The notes beneath the pieces are model-generated. The model saw only the letters and a list, made by a program, of their open reading frames with translations. It had not been told where the DNA came from and made no database searches. 64,000 bases of DNA from Bacteroidetes bacterium SB0662_bin_6 (GTDB lineage: Bacteria > Bacteroidota > Rhodothermia > Rhodothermales > VXPQ01). Positions 22,762 through 32,006 of this stretch are shown here, one piece after another. The stretch is taken from contig VXPQ01000046.1 of the NCBI GenBank assembly GCA_009839485.1, positions 222,913 to 286,912 of the forward strand, in the 5' to 3' direction. The position numbers and the translations under genes were made by a program. The stretch's first letter is position 1, and each line of letters begins with the position of its first letter.

Positions 22762-23505
22762 CTACCCCGCCCGCACAATCGCCGCAAAGTCCTCCCCCTT
22801 CAGGCTGGCGCCGCCGATCAATCCGCCATCCACATCCGCCCGCCCGAACAGCTCGGCGGCGTTGCCCGGTTTGACGCTGCCTCCGTACAGAATATGCAGG
22901 GCGCGACCCGTCTCTTCCCCGAATTGTTCATTCAGCCGCCCCCGGATGAAAGCATGCATTTCCTGCGCCTGATCGGGCGTGGCCGTTTCACCCGTACCGA
23001 TCGCCCAGACCGGTTCGTAGGCGATCACCAGATGATCCGGAGTATCCGGCGCTGCGCCATGCAGACTGTGCACCAGTTGCCGACCCACGACCTCTTCGGC
23101 CTTGCCCGCCTTGCGCTCTTCCAGGGTCTCGCCCACACACACGATCGGCACAAGACCGTGGGCATGCGCCTGTTCGATTTTCGCGCATACCCCCGCGTCC
23201 GTCTCCCCGAAGTACTGCCGGCGTTCGGAATGCCCCAGAATCACGTACCGGCATCCCGCCGACGTCAGCATTGGAGCCGATACCTCGCCGGTAAAGGCGC
23301 CCGCATCCTGCATATGCATGTTCTGGGCTCCGAGACCCACCGGCGTACCGGCAATCTCCGCGGCCACAGCGGACAGGCTCACGAAAGGCGGGCACACCAC
23401 GACCGTTACATCCCCGGGGTCTCCCACCGTATCCACGACATTGCGCGCAAGGGTACGCGCCGCATCAATATCCGTGTGCATTTTCCAGTTACCGGCAACA
23501 AGCAT
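22762..23505 (-). CDS. tpiA: Triosephosphate isomerase
   Basis: The 247-residue glycolytic enzyme interconverts dihydroxyacetone phosphate and glyceraldehyde 3-phosphate. GNWKMH (5-10) holds the substrate Lys, GHSERRQYFGE (about 94-104) the electrophilic His, AYEPVWAIGTGE (about 163-174) the catalytic Glu and flexible loop 6, and GGSVKPGN the phosphate site. The length is typical. DHAP produced by the aldolase of the sugar locus would enter here. Its last 43 bp recur, degraded, at 2176-2218 and partly at 1092-1119. Confidence 0.97.
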   Translation of the reverse strand: MLVAGNWKMHTDIDAARTLARNVVDTVGDPGDVTVVVCPPFVSLSAVAAEIAGTPVGLGAQNMHMQDAGAFTGEVSAPMLTSAGCRYVILGHSERRQYFGETDAGVCAKIEQAHAHGLVPIVCVGETLEERKAGKAEEVVGRQLVHSLHGAAPDTPDHLVIAYEPVWAIGTGETATPDQAQEMHAFIRGRLNEQFGEETGRALHILYGGSVKPGNAAELFGRADVDGGLIGGASLKGEDFAAIVRAG

Positions 23506-23591
23506 GAGATTTAGCGTATGGTTGGATGAAAACGAAAAGAGAAAAAGATCGGCGCGAAAATACCGCCGGGCGCAGTGCAGTCGGCAAGAAT

Positions 23592-25085
23592 CTACTCGCG
23601 GCGGGCTTCAAGGCCCTCGAGCAGCAGCTTACGCACAAGTTTGGGATCGGGCGAACCCTCGAAGCGCCGCATCGCCTGCCCGATGAAGTACCCGATGAGG
23701 CCCTCCTTGCCTCCAAGATACGCCGCCACTTGCTGCGGGTGATCGTCCAGTACGTTTTCCACGACGGGCGCAAGGGAAGTCACGTCAGAGACCTGGATGA
23801 GGTCCTGTTCCTCCGCAATGGCCTCCGGCGCATCGTCCCGCTCCAGCATGGCTTCGAAAATTTCCTGGGCCGCCGTGGAAGATATCCGGTCGCCAAGACG
23901 CAACCGGACCAGCGCGGCAAGGCGCGGAGGGCGAATGGGAAGTTCCTCGATGGACGTGGCGTTCTCCTTGAGCACGCGGAGCACATCGCCCATGATCATG
24001 TTGGAGACGCTTTTCGCCGGGCCATGCGTTTCCTTGCCGTTTCCTTCCACCCCTAACGCCGTCAAGGTTTCCTCGAAATAGTCGGCCAGTTCGCGTTCCT
24101 CAGTGAGAATCGCTGCATCATAGGCGGGCAATCCCCACGCATCCTGGAAACGGGTGCTGCGCGCCTCCGGCATTTCCGGGAGTTCGCCGCGGATGCGGTC
24201 GAGTTCTTCGTCCGTCACGAACACCGGCGCCAGATCGGGGTCCGGAAAATACCGGTAATCATGCGCTTCCTCCTTGGAACGCATGGGCCGGGTCTCCTGC
24301 CGGTCCGCATCCCAGAGCAGCGTTTGCCGCACAACCTTCCCGCCCCCCTGGACCAGTCGTATCTGCCGGCCGATTTCATAATCGAGGGCGCGCTCCACGT
24401 TTCGAAACGAGTTCATATTCTTGATTTCGGTGCGCTCGCAGAGGTCCTTGCTCCCCAGGGGGCGAATCGACACGTTTGCGTCGCAGCGCAGCGATCCCTC
24501 CTCCATGTTGCCGTCGGAAATGCCGAGATACCGCACGATCTGGCGGATTTTCCGCATGTACAGGTAAGCTTCCCGGGGCGACCGCAGGTCCGGTTCGGAA
24601 ACGATTTCGATGAGCGGCGTGCCGCAGCGATTATAGTCGAGGAGCGTATCGTACGGATCCTGATCGTGGATGGATCGCCCTGCGTCCTCCTCCATGTGAA
24701 TGCGCGTCAGCCCTATGCGCCTGATGACGGGCGGCGCATCCTTCTCCTGCAAAACGATGTCCACATGCCCTCCGGCGCAGATAGGCGTCTCGTACTGCGA
24801 TATCTGGTAGCCCTTCGGCAGGTCGGGATAGAAGTAATGCTTGCGGGCCAGTACGGAGCGGGGCGCGATCCGGCAATGGGTGGCAAGCCCCATGCGCAGG
24901 GTATAATCGACCATTCGCCGGTTCAGCACGGGCAGCGTGCCGGGATGGCCGAGACTGACCGGATCCACATGCACATTCGGCCCGGCGCCGAACCGGGCGG
25001 AATCAGAACTGAACGCCTTGGAATCGGTAAGAAGCCGGCAATGCACTTCCAGGCCGATAACCGGCTCGTACGTAGCGTGCGGCAT
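23592..25085 (-). CDS. gatB: Asp/Glu-tRNA amidotransferase subunit B
   Basis: The 497-residue GatB binds misacylated Glu-tRNA(Gln) or Asp-tRNA(Asn) and amidates it together with GatA and GatC. The N-terminus YEPVIGLEVHCRLLTDSKAFSSD is diagnostic. Later come KHYFYPDLPKGYQISQYETPI, IHMEEDAGRSIHD, DYNRCGTPLIEIVSEPD, RCDANVSIRP and KNMNSFRNVERALDYE. The C-terminal helical YqeY-like tail (about 350-497) binds tRNA. The length is slightly above normal. gatA and gatC are not adjacent. Its ATG is only 6 bp from the ATG of the divergent lipoprotein gene, so neither has room for an ordinary ribosome binding site in the gap. Confidence 0.96.
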   Translation of the reverse strand: MPHATYEPVIGLEVHCRLLTDSKAFSSDSARFGAGPNVHVDPVSLGHPGTLPVLNRRMVDYTLRMGLATHCRIAPRSVLARKHYFYPDLPKGYQISQYETPICAGGHVDIVLQEKDAPPVIRRIGLTRIHMEEDAGRSIHDQDPYDTLLDYNRCGTPLIEIVSEPDLRSPREAYLYMRKIRQIVRYLGISDGNMEEGSLRCDANVSIRPLGSKDLCERTEIKNMNSFRNVERALDYEIGRQIRLVQGGGKVVRQTLLWDADRQETRPMRSKEEAHDYRYFPDPDLAPVFVTDEELDRIRGELPEMPEARSTRFQDAWGLPAYDAAILTEERELADYFEETLTALGVEGNGKETHGPAKSVSNMIMGDVLRVLKENATSIEELPIRPPRLAALVRLRLGDRISSTAAQEIFEAMLERDDAPEAIAEEQDLIQVSDVTSLAPVVENVLDDHPQQVAAYLGGKEGLIGYFIGQAMRRFEGSPDPKLVRKLLLEGLEARRE

Positions 25086-25091
25086 GATCTA

Positions 25092-25538
25092 ATGAAGCAT
25101 AGGGTTCGAAAAATAACGCACGACCGGGTCCTTGCGGGCCTTTGCGTTCTTTTGATCGGCGCATGGGCAGGGTGCAATTCGCCGGAGGCCCCTCCAGGCC
25201 CGGAAAGGTTCGGCGACCCGTATGAGATTCTCACCAACCTTTCGCCCAATTCCCCGGACGAGCCGCCGGCCATCGTCTCGGATTCGCTCTCGGTGCTGAT
25301 CGCCTATACGGGCGGCTGCACCGAACATACGTTCGAGCCGCACACCCAGGTGACGGGGCGGGCCGCAGCAATCCTGCTGCGCCACGACAACGGCAGCGAC
25401 TCCTGCGAGGCATACCTGTATGACCGGATCGTGCTGCCTCTTCCGGAAAACGTACTGGAAGCTCCTGAAATTCATCTCCTTAACCCCAACAACGCGGATG
25501 CGCCGTTCGTGCTTCGATGGGACCTTACGCAAGATTGA
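25092..25538 (+). CDS. Small lipoprotein of unknown function
   Basis: A 148-residue protein whose N-terminus VLAGLCVLLIGAWAGC ends in a lipobox (Cys28). The mature part contains GGCTEHTFEPHTQV (about 76-89) and a lone Cys in DSCEAYLYD, and ends RWDLTQD. The GC-EHTF pattern recalls small beta-sandwich lipoproteins of Bacteroidota; I cannot name it. ATG 25092 is taken as the start; no Shine-Dalgarno is visible and internal GTG starts are possible. Its 3' end overlaps the convergent bcp gene by 14 bp. Confidence 0.65.
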   Translation: MKHRVRKITHDRVLAGLCVLLIGAWAGCNSPEAPPGPERFGDPYEILTNLSPNSPDEPPAIVSDSLSVLIAYTGGCTEHTFEPHTQVTGRAAAILLRHDNGSDSCEAYLYDRIVLPLPENVLEAPEIHLLNPNNADAPFVLRWDLTQD

Positions 25539-26007
25539 ATTTTTCCATGATTTCGCGCTTGTGGTTTAATACTTTCGGGCGCTTGAACACATGGACGATG
25601 CACCCCTCTTCATCGATTAGAAACGTCGTGCGCTTTAACCCCATCGTCTTCTTGCCATAGAGATTCTTCTCGCCCCACACGCCGTATCGCCCGATAATAT
25701 CCTTGTCCGGGTCGGCAAGCAGCGGAAACGGCAAGTCATACTTTCCGGCGAATTTTGCGTGGGATGCTTCGTCGTCGGGAGATACGCCGATCACAACGAT
25801 TCCCTCGTTCAACAGGTCCTGGTGGCCGTCGCGCAGGTTGCAGGCCTGCTTGGTACAGCCCGGCGTATCGTCTTTCGGGTAGAAATACAGGGCTATCTTG
25901 CGGCCTCGCAAATCGGCGAGGCGCACGCGTTGGCCGCCCTGCGCCGATCCCTCGAAGTCGGGGGCCGCTTCTCCTTTTTCAGGCATGCTCGTCGTGGTGT
26001 CCGCCAT
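25525..26007 (-). CDS. bcp: Thioredoxin-dependent thiol peroxidase (Bcp/PrxQ type)
   Basis: The 160-residue cytoplasmic peroxiredoxin reduces hydrogen and alkyl peroxides. The catalytic region reads YFYPKDDTPGCTKQACNLRD, with the peroxidatic Cys in TPGCT and a second Cys five residues on, as in Bcp proteins with an intra-helix disulfide. GVSPDDEASHAKFAGKYDLPFPLLADPD and WGEKNLYGKKTMG are family motifs. ATG 26007 (MADTTTSMPEKGE) gives the normal length; the frame stays open farther upstream but with low-complexity sequence. It follows the dehydrogenase gene by about 115 bp. Confidence 0.93.
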   Translation of the reverse strand: MADTTTSMPEKGEAAPDFEGSAQGGQRVRLADLRGRKIALYFYPKDDTPGCTKQACNLRDGHQDLLNEGIVVIGVSPDDEASHAKFAGKYDLPFPLLADPDKDIIGRYGVWGEKNLYGKKTMGLKRTTFLIDEEGCIVHVFKRPKVLNHKREIMEKFNLA

Positions 26008-26098
26008 GTCCGGATGGAATGTTCTGATGGGTGATGAGAGTGGGCTGCGCAGGATCGCCGGCGATCCGCTATGATGCGCCGGCAGCAAGTCTTGTCAA

Positions 26099-26141
26099 TA
26101 CGCCAGTAGGCTGGTTGTTTGATTAGTACGCCAGTAGGCTG
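26099..26141. repeat. Two 15-bp direct repeats at the 3' end of the E1 gene
   Basis: TACGCCAGTAGGCTG occurs at 26099-26113 and again at 26127-26141, a 28-bp period. The second copy covers the final codons and stop of the E1 gene; the first is just downstream. It is a short tandem duplication of the gene end with no evident function. Confidence 0.5.
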
Positions 26142-28114
26142 TGCAACGCTTCGTCCAGTTTTGCGCGAGCGGAATATAGGGTTTCTTCGAGACGGATGGA
26201 AAACGGAACCGGCATGTTTTCCGCACCGACCCGTACCGGCGGCGCATCGAGTTGCCCGAAAGCCTCCTCGGTAATGCGGGCGACCACCTCTCCGCCGAAT
26301 CCGCCTTGCAGCGGCGCCTCGTGGAACACGAGCACCCGGTTTGTTTTTCGCACGGATCCCAGCACCGCTTCTATATCCCAAGGCACGAGCGTACGCAGAT
26401 CCACCACTTCAAGTTCGTATCCCCGCCCGGCCCACTGTTCCGCCGCATCGAGCGCCCAGGGCACGCCTCCTCCCCAGGTGACTATGGTGGCTGCCGTCCC
26501 CTCGCGGGCAATGCGCGCCTTGCCGAACGGAATCTCGTACGGCGCATCGGGGACCAACTCCTTCAGGGAACGGTACAGGCGCTTGTGCTCCAGGAAAAGA
26601 ACGGGGTTCGGATCCCGAACGGCCCGCATCAAGAGTCCCTTGGCGTCGTACGGCGTGGCCGGAAACACCACTTTCAGACCGGGTATGTGGCAAAACCAGG
26701 CTTCGTTCGACTGCGAATGAAAAGGGCCCGCACCAATGCCGCCCCCGATGGGCGCGCGTATCGTAACCGGCAAGGACTGCCCCCATCTATAATGGGTGGT
26801 GGCCAGATTATTGACGATCTGGTTGAATCCGCAGGCAATGAAATCCGCATACTGTATTTCCAGAATGGGCCGGAAGCCCTCGATCGCCAGTCCCATACAG
26901 GCTCCGACGGCTCCGCTTTCGATAATGGGGGTATTTCGCACCCGGCCGGGGCCGAATGCTTCCAGAAATCCCTTGGTGACCTTGAATACGCCCCCGTATT
27001 CGGCAATATCCTGCCCCAGAAGCAGTACGGAGGCATCTTCCTCCATAGCCTGCCGGAGCCCCTCTGAAACAGCGTCTATGTACCGCTTCGGAGCGCCTGC
27101 TCCCCTGTCGGTTCCGGATAATTTCTCCCGGAGAGGTTCAGCCGGTGCAAACACGCCGGCGCGTTCCGTTTCGAGCGTGCTTTCGGGCGCAGGCCGGATC
27201 AAGGCATATTCGATATCCTCGTCGATCTGCCCGGCAATGCGTACCCGCACCGCTTCCAGTTCTTCTCCGGTAGCACGCCCTGCGTCCACCACCTGCCGCG
27301 CAAGCCGCTCCAGAGGATCCCGCTTCGCCCACTCGGCAAACAAGTCATCAGGGACGTAGGCGGTACCGGAGGCTTCCTCATGCCCCCGCATTCGGAAGGT
27401 TTTCATTTCAAGAAGGGACGGGCCCGCTCCGCTGCGCGCCCGCTCCGCTGCCTGCCGAACCGCCCGGATCACTTCAAGAATATCGTTGCCGTCCACCACG
27501 GCGCCAAACATTCCGTACCCGGCGGCGGCGTCGGCAATATCCCCGATCGGCACCGCCTCTTCCACCGGCGTCGAGAGGCCGTATCCATTGTTCTCGACCA
27601 CGAAGAGCACCGGCAGTTTCCATATGCCTGCCAGACTCAGCGCTTCGTGAAAATCGCCCTCGCGCGTGGCCCCGTCCCCTGCAAAACACAGCGCCACGAA
27701 TCGCTCTCCGTGCAACTGTGCAGCAAGCCCGAGGCCGCACGCCACTGGCAGCATCGCAGCCATGTGAGAAATCATTCCCACGATACGCCGCTCGGGAAGC
27801 CCGAAATGATACGTCCGGTCACGCCCCTTCGTAAAGCCCCCCTCCCGTCCCATGAGTTGGCAGAAGAGAGAACGTAAAGGGACTCCGCGGGTAGTCCATA
27901 CACCCGTGTTTCGGTGCATCGGGAGGATATAATCCCGTTCCTCGAGACCGAGCGCACATCCTGTCGCAATGGCTTCCTGCCCGTATCCGCTGAACCACTT
28001 CGAAAGGCGCCCCTGCCGGATCAGCCGGAGCATTTTTTCCTCGATCGCCCTGGGAACGTACAATTGCTCGTAGATCGCCAGAAGATCGTCCTGTTGCGCG
28101 ACAGCGTGCGCCAT
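26123..28114 (-). CDS. Fused alpha-beta E1 component of a 2-oxoacid dehydrogenase
   Basis: This 663-residue thiamine-diphosphate enzyme decarboxylates a 2-oxoacid (branched-chain type most likely) and passes the acyl group to a lipoyl E2. Residues 1-310 are the alpha part: SGYGQEAIATG, the ThDP motif GDGATREGDFHEAL with VVENNGYGLST, and TFRMRGHEEASGT. Residues about 340-663 are the beta part: AVSEGLRQAMEEDASVLLLGQDIAEYGGVF, FNQIVNNLATTHYRWG and FHEAPLQGGFGGEV. In most bacteria these are two genes; the single-chain form is common in Bacteroidota and relatives. No E2 or E3 gene is in the window. It starts 5 bp after the sugar transferase stop. Confidence 0.92.
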   Translation of the reverse strand: MAHAVAQQDDLLAIYEQLYVPRAIEEKMLRLIRQGRLSKWFSGYGQEAIATGCALGLEERDYILPMHRNTGVWTTRGVPLRSLFCQLMGREGGFTKGRDRTYHFGLPERRIVGMISHMAAMLPVACGLGLAAQLHGERFVALCFAGDGATREGDFHEALSLAGIWKLPVLFVVENNGYGLSTPVEEAVPIGDIADAAAGYGMFGAVVDGNDILEVIRAVRQAAERARSGAGPSLLEMKTFRMRGHEEASGTAYVPDDLFAEWAKRDPLERLARQVVDAGRATGEELEAVRVRIAGQIDEDIEYALIRPAPESTLETERAGVFAPAEPLREKLSGTDRGAGAPKRYIDAVSEGLRQAMEEDASVLLLGQDIAEYGGVFKVTKGFLEAFGPGRVRNTPIIESGAVGACMGLAIEGFRPILEIQYADFIACGFNQIVNNLATTHYRWGQSLPVTIRAPIGGGIGAGPFHSQSNEAWFCHIPGLKVVFPATPYDAKGLLMRAVRDPNPVLFLEHKRLYRSLKELVPDAPYEIPFGKARIAREGTAATIVTWGGGVPWALDAAEQWAGRGYELEVVDLRTLVPWDIEAVLGSVRKTNRVLVFHEAPLQGGFGGEVVARITEEAFGQLDAPPVRVGAENMPVPFSIRLEETLYSARAKLDEALHSLLAY

Positions 28115-28119
28115 GCCGA

Positions 28120-29691
28120 TTAGTGGCCCTTGCCGAGAATAGCCGTTCGGATCGTGCGAAACAGAATCTTGAAATCCATGCGGAGACTTACGTTCTCAAT
28201 GTAGAAAAGGTCGTACCGGACCTTCTGCCGCACATCTTCCAGAGACGAATCGTATTTCCACTTCACCTGGGCCCACCCCGTAATGCCCGGCTTGACACGG
28301 TGGCGCCGGCTGTAAAGCGGAATTTCCGCCGCCAGTTTTTCCACGAAGTACGGGCGTTCCGGACGGGGCCCTACCAGACTCATTTCCCCTTTCAGCACAT
28401 TCCATAGCTGGGGAATCTCGTCCAGGCGCGTTTTCCGCAGCCACCGGCCCGGAGGCGTGTACCGGGGGTCGTCTTCCTGCGCCCAGACCGGCCCGGTCCC
28501 GGCTTCCGCATCGCGGCGCATCGTGCGAAACTTGCACATCGTGAAGTCTTTGCCGTAGCGCCCGACGCGGCGTTGCCGGTAGATAGCCGGCCCCGGAGAA
28601 GTCAGGCGCACAACCAGCCCCAGAGCGATCCAGAAAGGAAGTCCGACAAGCAGTATAACGGATGCTGCGACAAGGTCTATGAGCCGCTTGGTACTCTTTT
28701 CCCAAGGAGGCATAGGTTCAGGTAATACTTCAATAAGCGGCAGGCCGTAGATATGCTCCGTGCGCGCCATCCCTCCGATGAGCGTGTAAAAGTCGGGGAC
28801 CAGTTTGAGGGAAACCGGCTTCCCGTCGCACAGGCGGAGCACATCGATAAGAGGACCGTGATCTTCCGACCCCAATGCAATCAGCACATCCTGCACGCCA
28901 AGCCGGTCAATGAGCCCCGGCAACGCATCGATCGAATGTACATCGGTATCGTCGGCCGCTTGTACAAAGGCATCGTCGCCGTTTGCAATTGAATACGACA
29001 TGGCCCCATCGCCCTCCGAAGAATCCGGTTCGTCGCGGCGCATGCGAATCGCGCCCACGATCTGAAGTCCGGCTTCCGGATAGCGTGCCACCTCGCCATA
29101 GAGTTGCTCCACCCGGTCGGTCCACCCCACCACCAGCGCCTTGTGCATCCCCCGTCCACGCACAAGCAGCGCCTTCTGTACGGAGCGCACGATGACCCGG
29201 CCGCACGCCACAAACGATAACGTCACAACCCAGTAGAAAAAAATGAGGCTCCGGGTAGCGCCCGGCTCCAGCGTGTCTATAAAAATCGCAAAAACGAGGA
29301 CGAGCATCCCGGCCGACACCACCTTTCCCACTGAAACCAGTTCGTCGAACCGGCTGTCTGCATACCGTTCGCGGTACATGCCGAAAAAGAGAAAAAGGCA
29401 GAACCAGTAGACGGCCAGTGCGGCGATGGGCACAAACATCCAGGGAGGTTCCGCGTATTCCGTGCCGAACCATTCCCATTGAAACCGGCCCATGTAGAGG
29501 AGAATACTCGCCGCGCCGAAGGCCAGAAAATCGGCCAGAATCAGGGATATGAGTTCGGTTCTGCGCGACACGACGCGTGAGTAAATCCGTCGGAAAAAAG
29601 ATAATCGGGGGAAATCCGAATGCCGGTGTGCAAGAAGCGGAAAGCCTGTATTGCCCCTCGCTGCCGGTCGGCCTGTTCGCATGACGGGCAT
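28120..29691 (-). CDS. Exopolysaccharide polyprenyl-phosphate sugar transferase (WbaP-like)
   Basis: The 523-residue inner-membrane enzyme would load the first sugar phosphate onto undecaprenyl phosphate for exopolysaccharide or capsule synthesis. Four N-terminal membrane segments (about 37-58, 70-90, 109-127, 135-150) are followed by a nucleotide-binding-like domain (ALVVGWTDRVEQLYGEV), a fifth hydrophobic segment and the catalytic domain: KRLIDLVAASVILLV, SPGPAIYRQRRVGRYGKDF, KFRTMRRDAE, RKTRLDEIPQLWNVLKGEMSLVGPRPERP and KPGITGWAQV. The start at ATG 29691 is an estimate. It is divergent from the Wzi-type gene, which fits capsule work. Confidence 0.93.
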   Translation of the reverse strand: MPVMRTGRPAARGNTGFPLLAHRHSDFPRLSFFRRIYSRVVSRRTELISLILADFLAFGAASILLYMGRFQWEWFGTEYAEPPWMFVPIAALAVYWFCLFLFFGMYRERYADSRFDELVSVGKVVSAGMLVLVFAIFIDTLEPGATRSLIFFYWVVTLSFVACGRVIVRSVQKALLVRGRGMHKALVVGWTDRVEQLYGEVARYPEAGLQIVGAIRMRRDEPDSSEGDGAMSYSIANGDDAFVQAADDTDVHSIDALPGLIDRLGVQDVLIALGSEDHGPLIDVLRLCDGKPVSLKLVPDFYTLIGGMARTEHIYGLPLIEVLPEPMPPWEKSTKRLIDLVAASVILLVGLPFWIALGLVVRLTSPGPAIYRQRRVGRYGKDFTMCKFRTMRRDAEAGTGPVWAQEDDPRYTPPGRWLRKTRLDEIPQLWNVLKGEMSLVGPRPERPYFVEKLAAEIPLYSRRHRVKPGITGWAQVKWKYDSSLEDVRQKVRYDLFYIENVSLRMDFKILFRTIRTAILGKGH

Positions 29692-29742
29692 TCTTACATG
29701 AAAGCGCCCCGAAATGGTTTCATGCGCGCCGTATCTTGCACC

Positions 29743-31395
29743 ATGCAACCCGTCCGATCCGCCGCCATGCCGATGCTTCGTAGCCTATGCCGCCCGCTTC
29801 TTGCGCTGGCGTCCATTCTGCTCTTCGGAGCGGGGCTCATGTGTGTACCATCCGTCTCCGCACAGCACGCCGCTTCGGGTTCCAACCGGCCGGTCCCTCT
29901 CGATCACTGGGCCTACGAATATATCCATCGCCTGCAGGCCCGTGGATATCTGACGTCGCTGCATCCGACGGCGCTTCCCTATACCGGCGGTGAGATTGCT
30001 TCCGCTCTGAGATCACTGCCGAGTGAGGAGCTTCCGAAACCGGTCCGGCGCTGGGCGGAGCGGTTGCACGAGGAATACGGAACCTCGCAAGACGAAAGCC
30101 GCCCGCAGGTAGGCATCGGGGTTCAGCCGGGCGTACGGGCTTCCTCGACACAGCGCCTCGATCCGCTGAGGCCGGCGCCGGACAGCGATGTGCCCTTACA
30201 GATTGCTGGCCTGCACGTATACCCGCAAACGGCTATTCGCGTATTTCTGGAACATGGGCCCCTGGTGGCGCAGGGCGGCATGCGCTTTGACGCCTGGTAC
30301 CGGTACGACCCCGACGCCCTCGAAGCCGCTAACCGGCTTGTCTCGCGCAACGAAGAAGCATACATCGGTTTGGGAACCCGCTATGTGTCGGTCTACGCCG
30401 GACGGCTGGCGCAGCATTGGGGCCCCTATGGAGAAACCGCCCTTCTCGTAAGCCAAAACCCGGTGGATTTCGACCGGATGTATGTGCGCATCGGTGGAAA
30501 TCGGCTCGCGCTCCGAAGCATCGTGGGAGAACTCGACAGCATCACCGGCGACGGACGATTCACAGGAACCGCCGGAGCGGATAGCGTCCGGTCCGGCAGC
30601 ATACGACGCTACCTGTCCGCCCATCGCCTCGACTGGCGCCCTTCCCGGAACGTAGCGATTTCGCTGATGGAATCCACGGTCTGGTCCGGTTCATCGGCTG
30701 GACTCTCTCTCAAATTCTTCAATCCGCTCACGCTCCATGCCCTTGCCGTCGACGGGCGGCCCAAGAACGACGAAAACAACGGGTTGCTGGCCGGCATGGC
30801 CTGGGCGCAGTACCGGGCATGGACGTTCCAGGGACAGGTGCTGCTTGACGATGCGGACCTGCTGAACCAGTCGGGCGAACCCTCTTCCATTGCCCTGAGC
30901 GGCAGTCTCCAGTACGCCGGTCTCGCCCGGGCCGATCTGGGAACGGCGTGGACCGCCGTGGCCGCGCGCACCTACAACGCACATCAGCCGGAAGGCCGGT
31001 ATACGCACCTGCTTCGAGGTATCGGGGCACCGTACAACGACTATATTCATGCAGCTGCGTATGCCACGTTCTACACCGGACGCGGAGAACTCGATCTTGC
31101 CGTGTCCCCCCGCCTCGACGTACTCTTTCAGGGTACTGCGGACATACACGATCCCTATCCGTTCGCAGCGGATGCGGTGGAATTTATTCTCGACGGTGTT
31201 TCCGAACGGGTCGTGCGGCCGGGACTGCGTCTTCGCGCCCAGTACGGCGCCTCCTGGTGGGGGCAGATAGATGCAGGCCCCGCTTTCATCCGGAACGAGG
31301 CGCACCGTGCCGACAACGACCGCACGATTTTCACCGTTACGCTTTCCGCCGTGGCGCGATTCGGCGGCGCAAAGCGCATTTCCTTATCCCTGTGA
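29743..31395 (+). CDS. Capsule assembly Wzi-family outer-membrane protein
   Basis: A 550-residue protein with a signal peptide (LLALASILLFGAGLMCVPSVSAQ) and a short helical N-terminal domain (PLDHWAYEYIHRLQARGYL). A beta-barrel follows with the Wzi-type segments YVSVYAGRLAQHWGPYGETALLVSQNPVDFDRMYVRIGG, YLSAHRLDWRPSRNVAISLMES and LSLKFFNPLTLHALAVDGRPKNDENNGLLAG. Wzi proteins bind capsule polysaccharide at the outer membrane. The start is uncertain (ATGs at 29698, 29722, 29743 and 29767; no clear ribosome binding site). It overlaps the next gene by GTGA. The neighbouring sugar transferase supports a surface polysaccharide role. Confidence 0.8.
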   Translation: MQPVRSAAMPMLRSLCRPLLALASILLFGAGLMCVPSVSAQHAASGSNRPVPLDHWAYEYIHRLQARGYLTSLHPTALPYTGGEIASALRSLPSEELPKPVRRWAERLHEEYGTSQDESRPQVGIGVQPGVRASSTQRLDPLRPAPDSDVPLQIAGLHVYPQTAIRVFLEHGPLVAQGGMRFDAWYRYDPDALEAANRLVSRNEEAYIGLGTRYVSVYAGRLAQHWGPYGETALLVSQNPVDFDRMYVRIGGNRLALRSIVGELDSITGDGRFTGTAGADSVRSGSIRRYLSAHRLDWRPSRNVAISLMESTVWSGSSAGLSLKFFNPLTLHALAVDGRPKNDENNGLLAGMAWAQYRAWTFQGQVLLDDADLLNQSGEPSSIALSGSLQYAGLARADLGTAWTAVAARTYNAHQPEGRYTHLLRGIGAPYNDYIHAAAYATFYTGRGELDLAVSPRLDVLFQGTADIHDPYPFAADAVEFILDGVSERVVRPGLRLRAQYGASWWGQIDAGPAFIRNEAHRADNDRTIFTVTLSAVARFGGAKRISLSL

Positions 31396-31997
31396 GTACC
31401 TGCTCGACCCGCTCGACACGGGTGTTCCCTGCTCTTATTGCCGTATGCCTGGCGACAGGATGCCTCGCTTCGGCGGCATGCGCCCAGGAAACGCAGGAGC
31501 CCTTCTCCCGCATTGCATTGCGCGGCGGCATGACGCCGGCTGTCCGGCACAATGCCTCCTACAGCCACTGGCAACATGGATCCGGGGGCATATTCACGGC
31601 CGCCACCCCTTTCTATTTCGGTGAAGCGGAAGCAGGCGTGGCCCTGCACCGCTACTCGGCAGTGCGCCGCGATACCCCTTCCTTCAACGCCTTTTTTACC
31701 TTCGTAGGATGGGGCACAGAGTATACCGTCCCCCGTGTTTTTTCCTGGCACGCCGGCATGCGTACAGGCATCTACCATATGATATTCGACGAAGAACCAG
31801 GAGACGAAGAAGAAAAAGAGTTTTCCCTCGCGCTCGTTTCCCGGATCGACCTGCATCTCTCGGAAACCCTGCGCCTCTTCGTCGAAGGACACGTCATGCG
31901 GACGTATACGCTCCCGAGGCTGGACACGGCGGGCCTGACAGGCGGAATCGGCCTGCGGTTTCGGAATCCGGACTGGCTGCGCACCCTGCTGAAATAA
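31392..31997 (+). CDS. Small outer-membrane beta-barrel protein, unknown
   Basis: This 201-residue protein starts at GTG 31392, which overlaps the Wzi stop. A signal peptide (VFPALIAVCLATGCLASAACAQ) is followed by amphipathic strands with aromatic ends (FSRIALRGGMTP, EAGVALHRYSAV, FNAFFTFVGWGTEY, HAGMRTGIYHMIF, FSLALVSRIDLHL, GIGLRFRNPDWL). An acidic loop EEPGDEEEKE (about 136-145) sits between strands. Eight or so strands fit a small OmpA/OmpW-size barrel. The tight coupling suggests that it works with the Wzi-type protein. Confidence 0.65.
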   Translation: MSTCSTRSTRVFPALIAVCLATGCLASAACAQETQEPFSRIALRGGMTPAVRHNASYSHWQHGSGGIFTAATPFYFGEAEAGVALHRYSAVRRDTPSFNAFFTFVGWGTEYTVPRVFSWHAGMRTGIYHMIFDEEPGDEEEKEFSLALVSRIDLHLSETLRLFVEGHVMRTYTLPRLDTAGLTGGIGLRFRNPDWLRTLLK

Positions 31998-32006
31998 GAA
32001 CCGGCT

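Noticed and set aside
24261..25091. Long rightward frame over gatB
   Set aside because: It is a shadow of gatB in a GC-rich region; only its last 148 codons, after gatB starts, make a lipoprotein.
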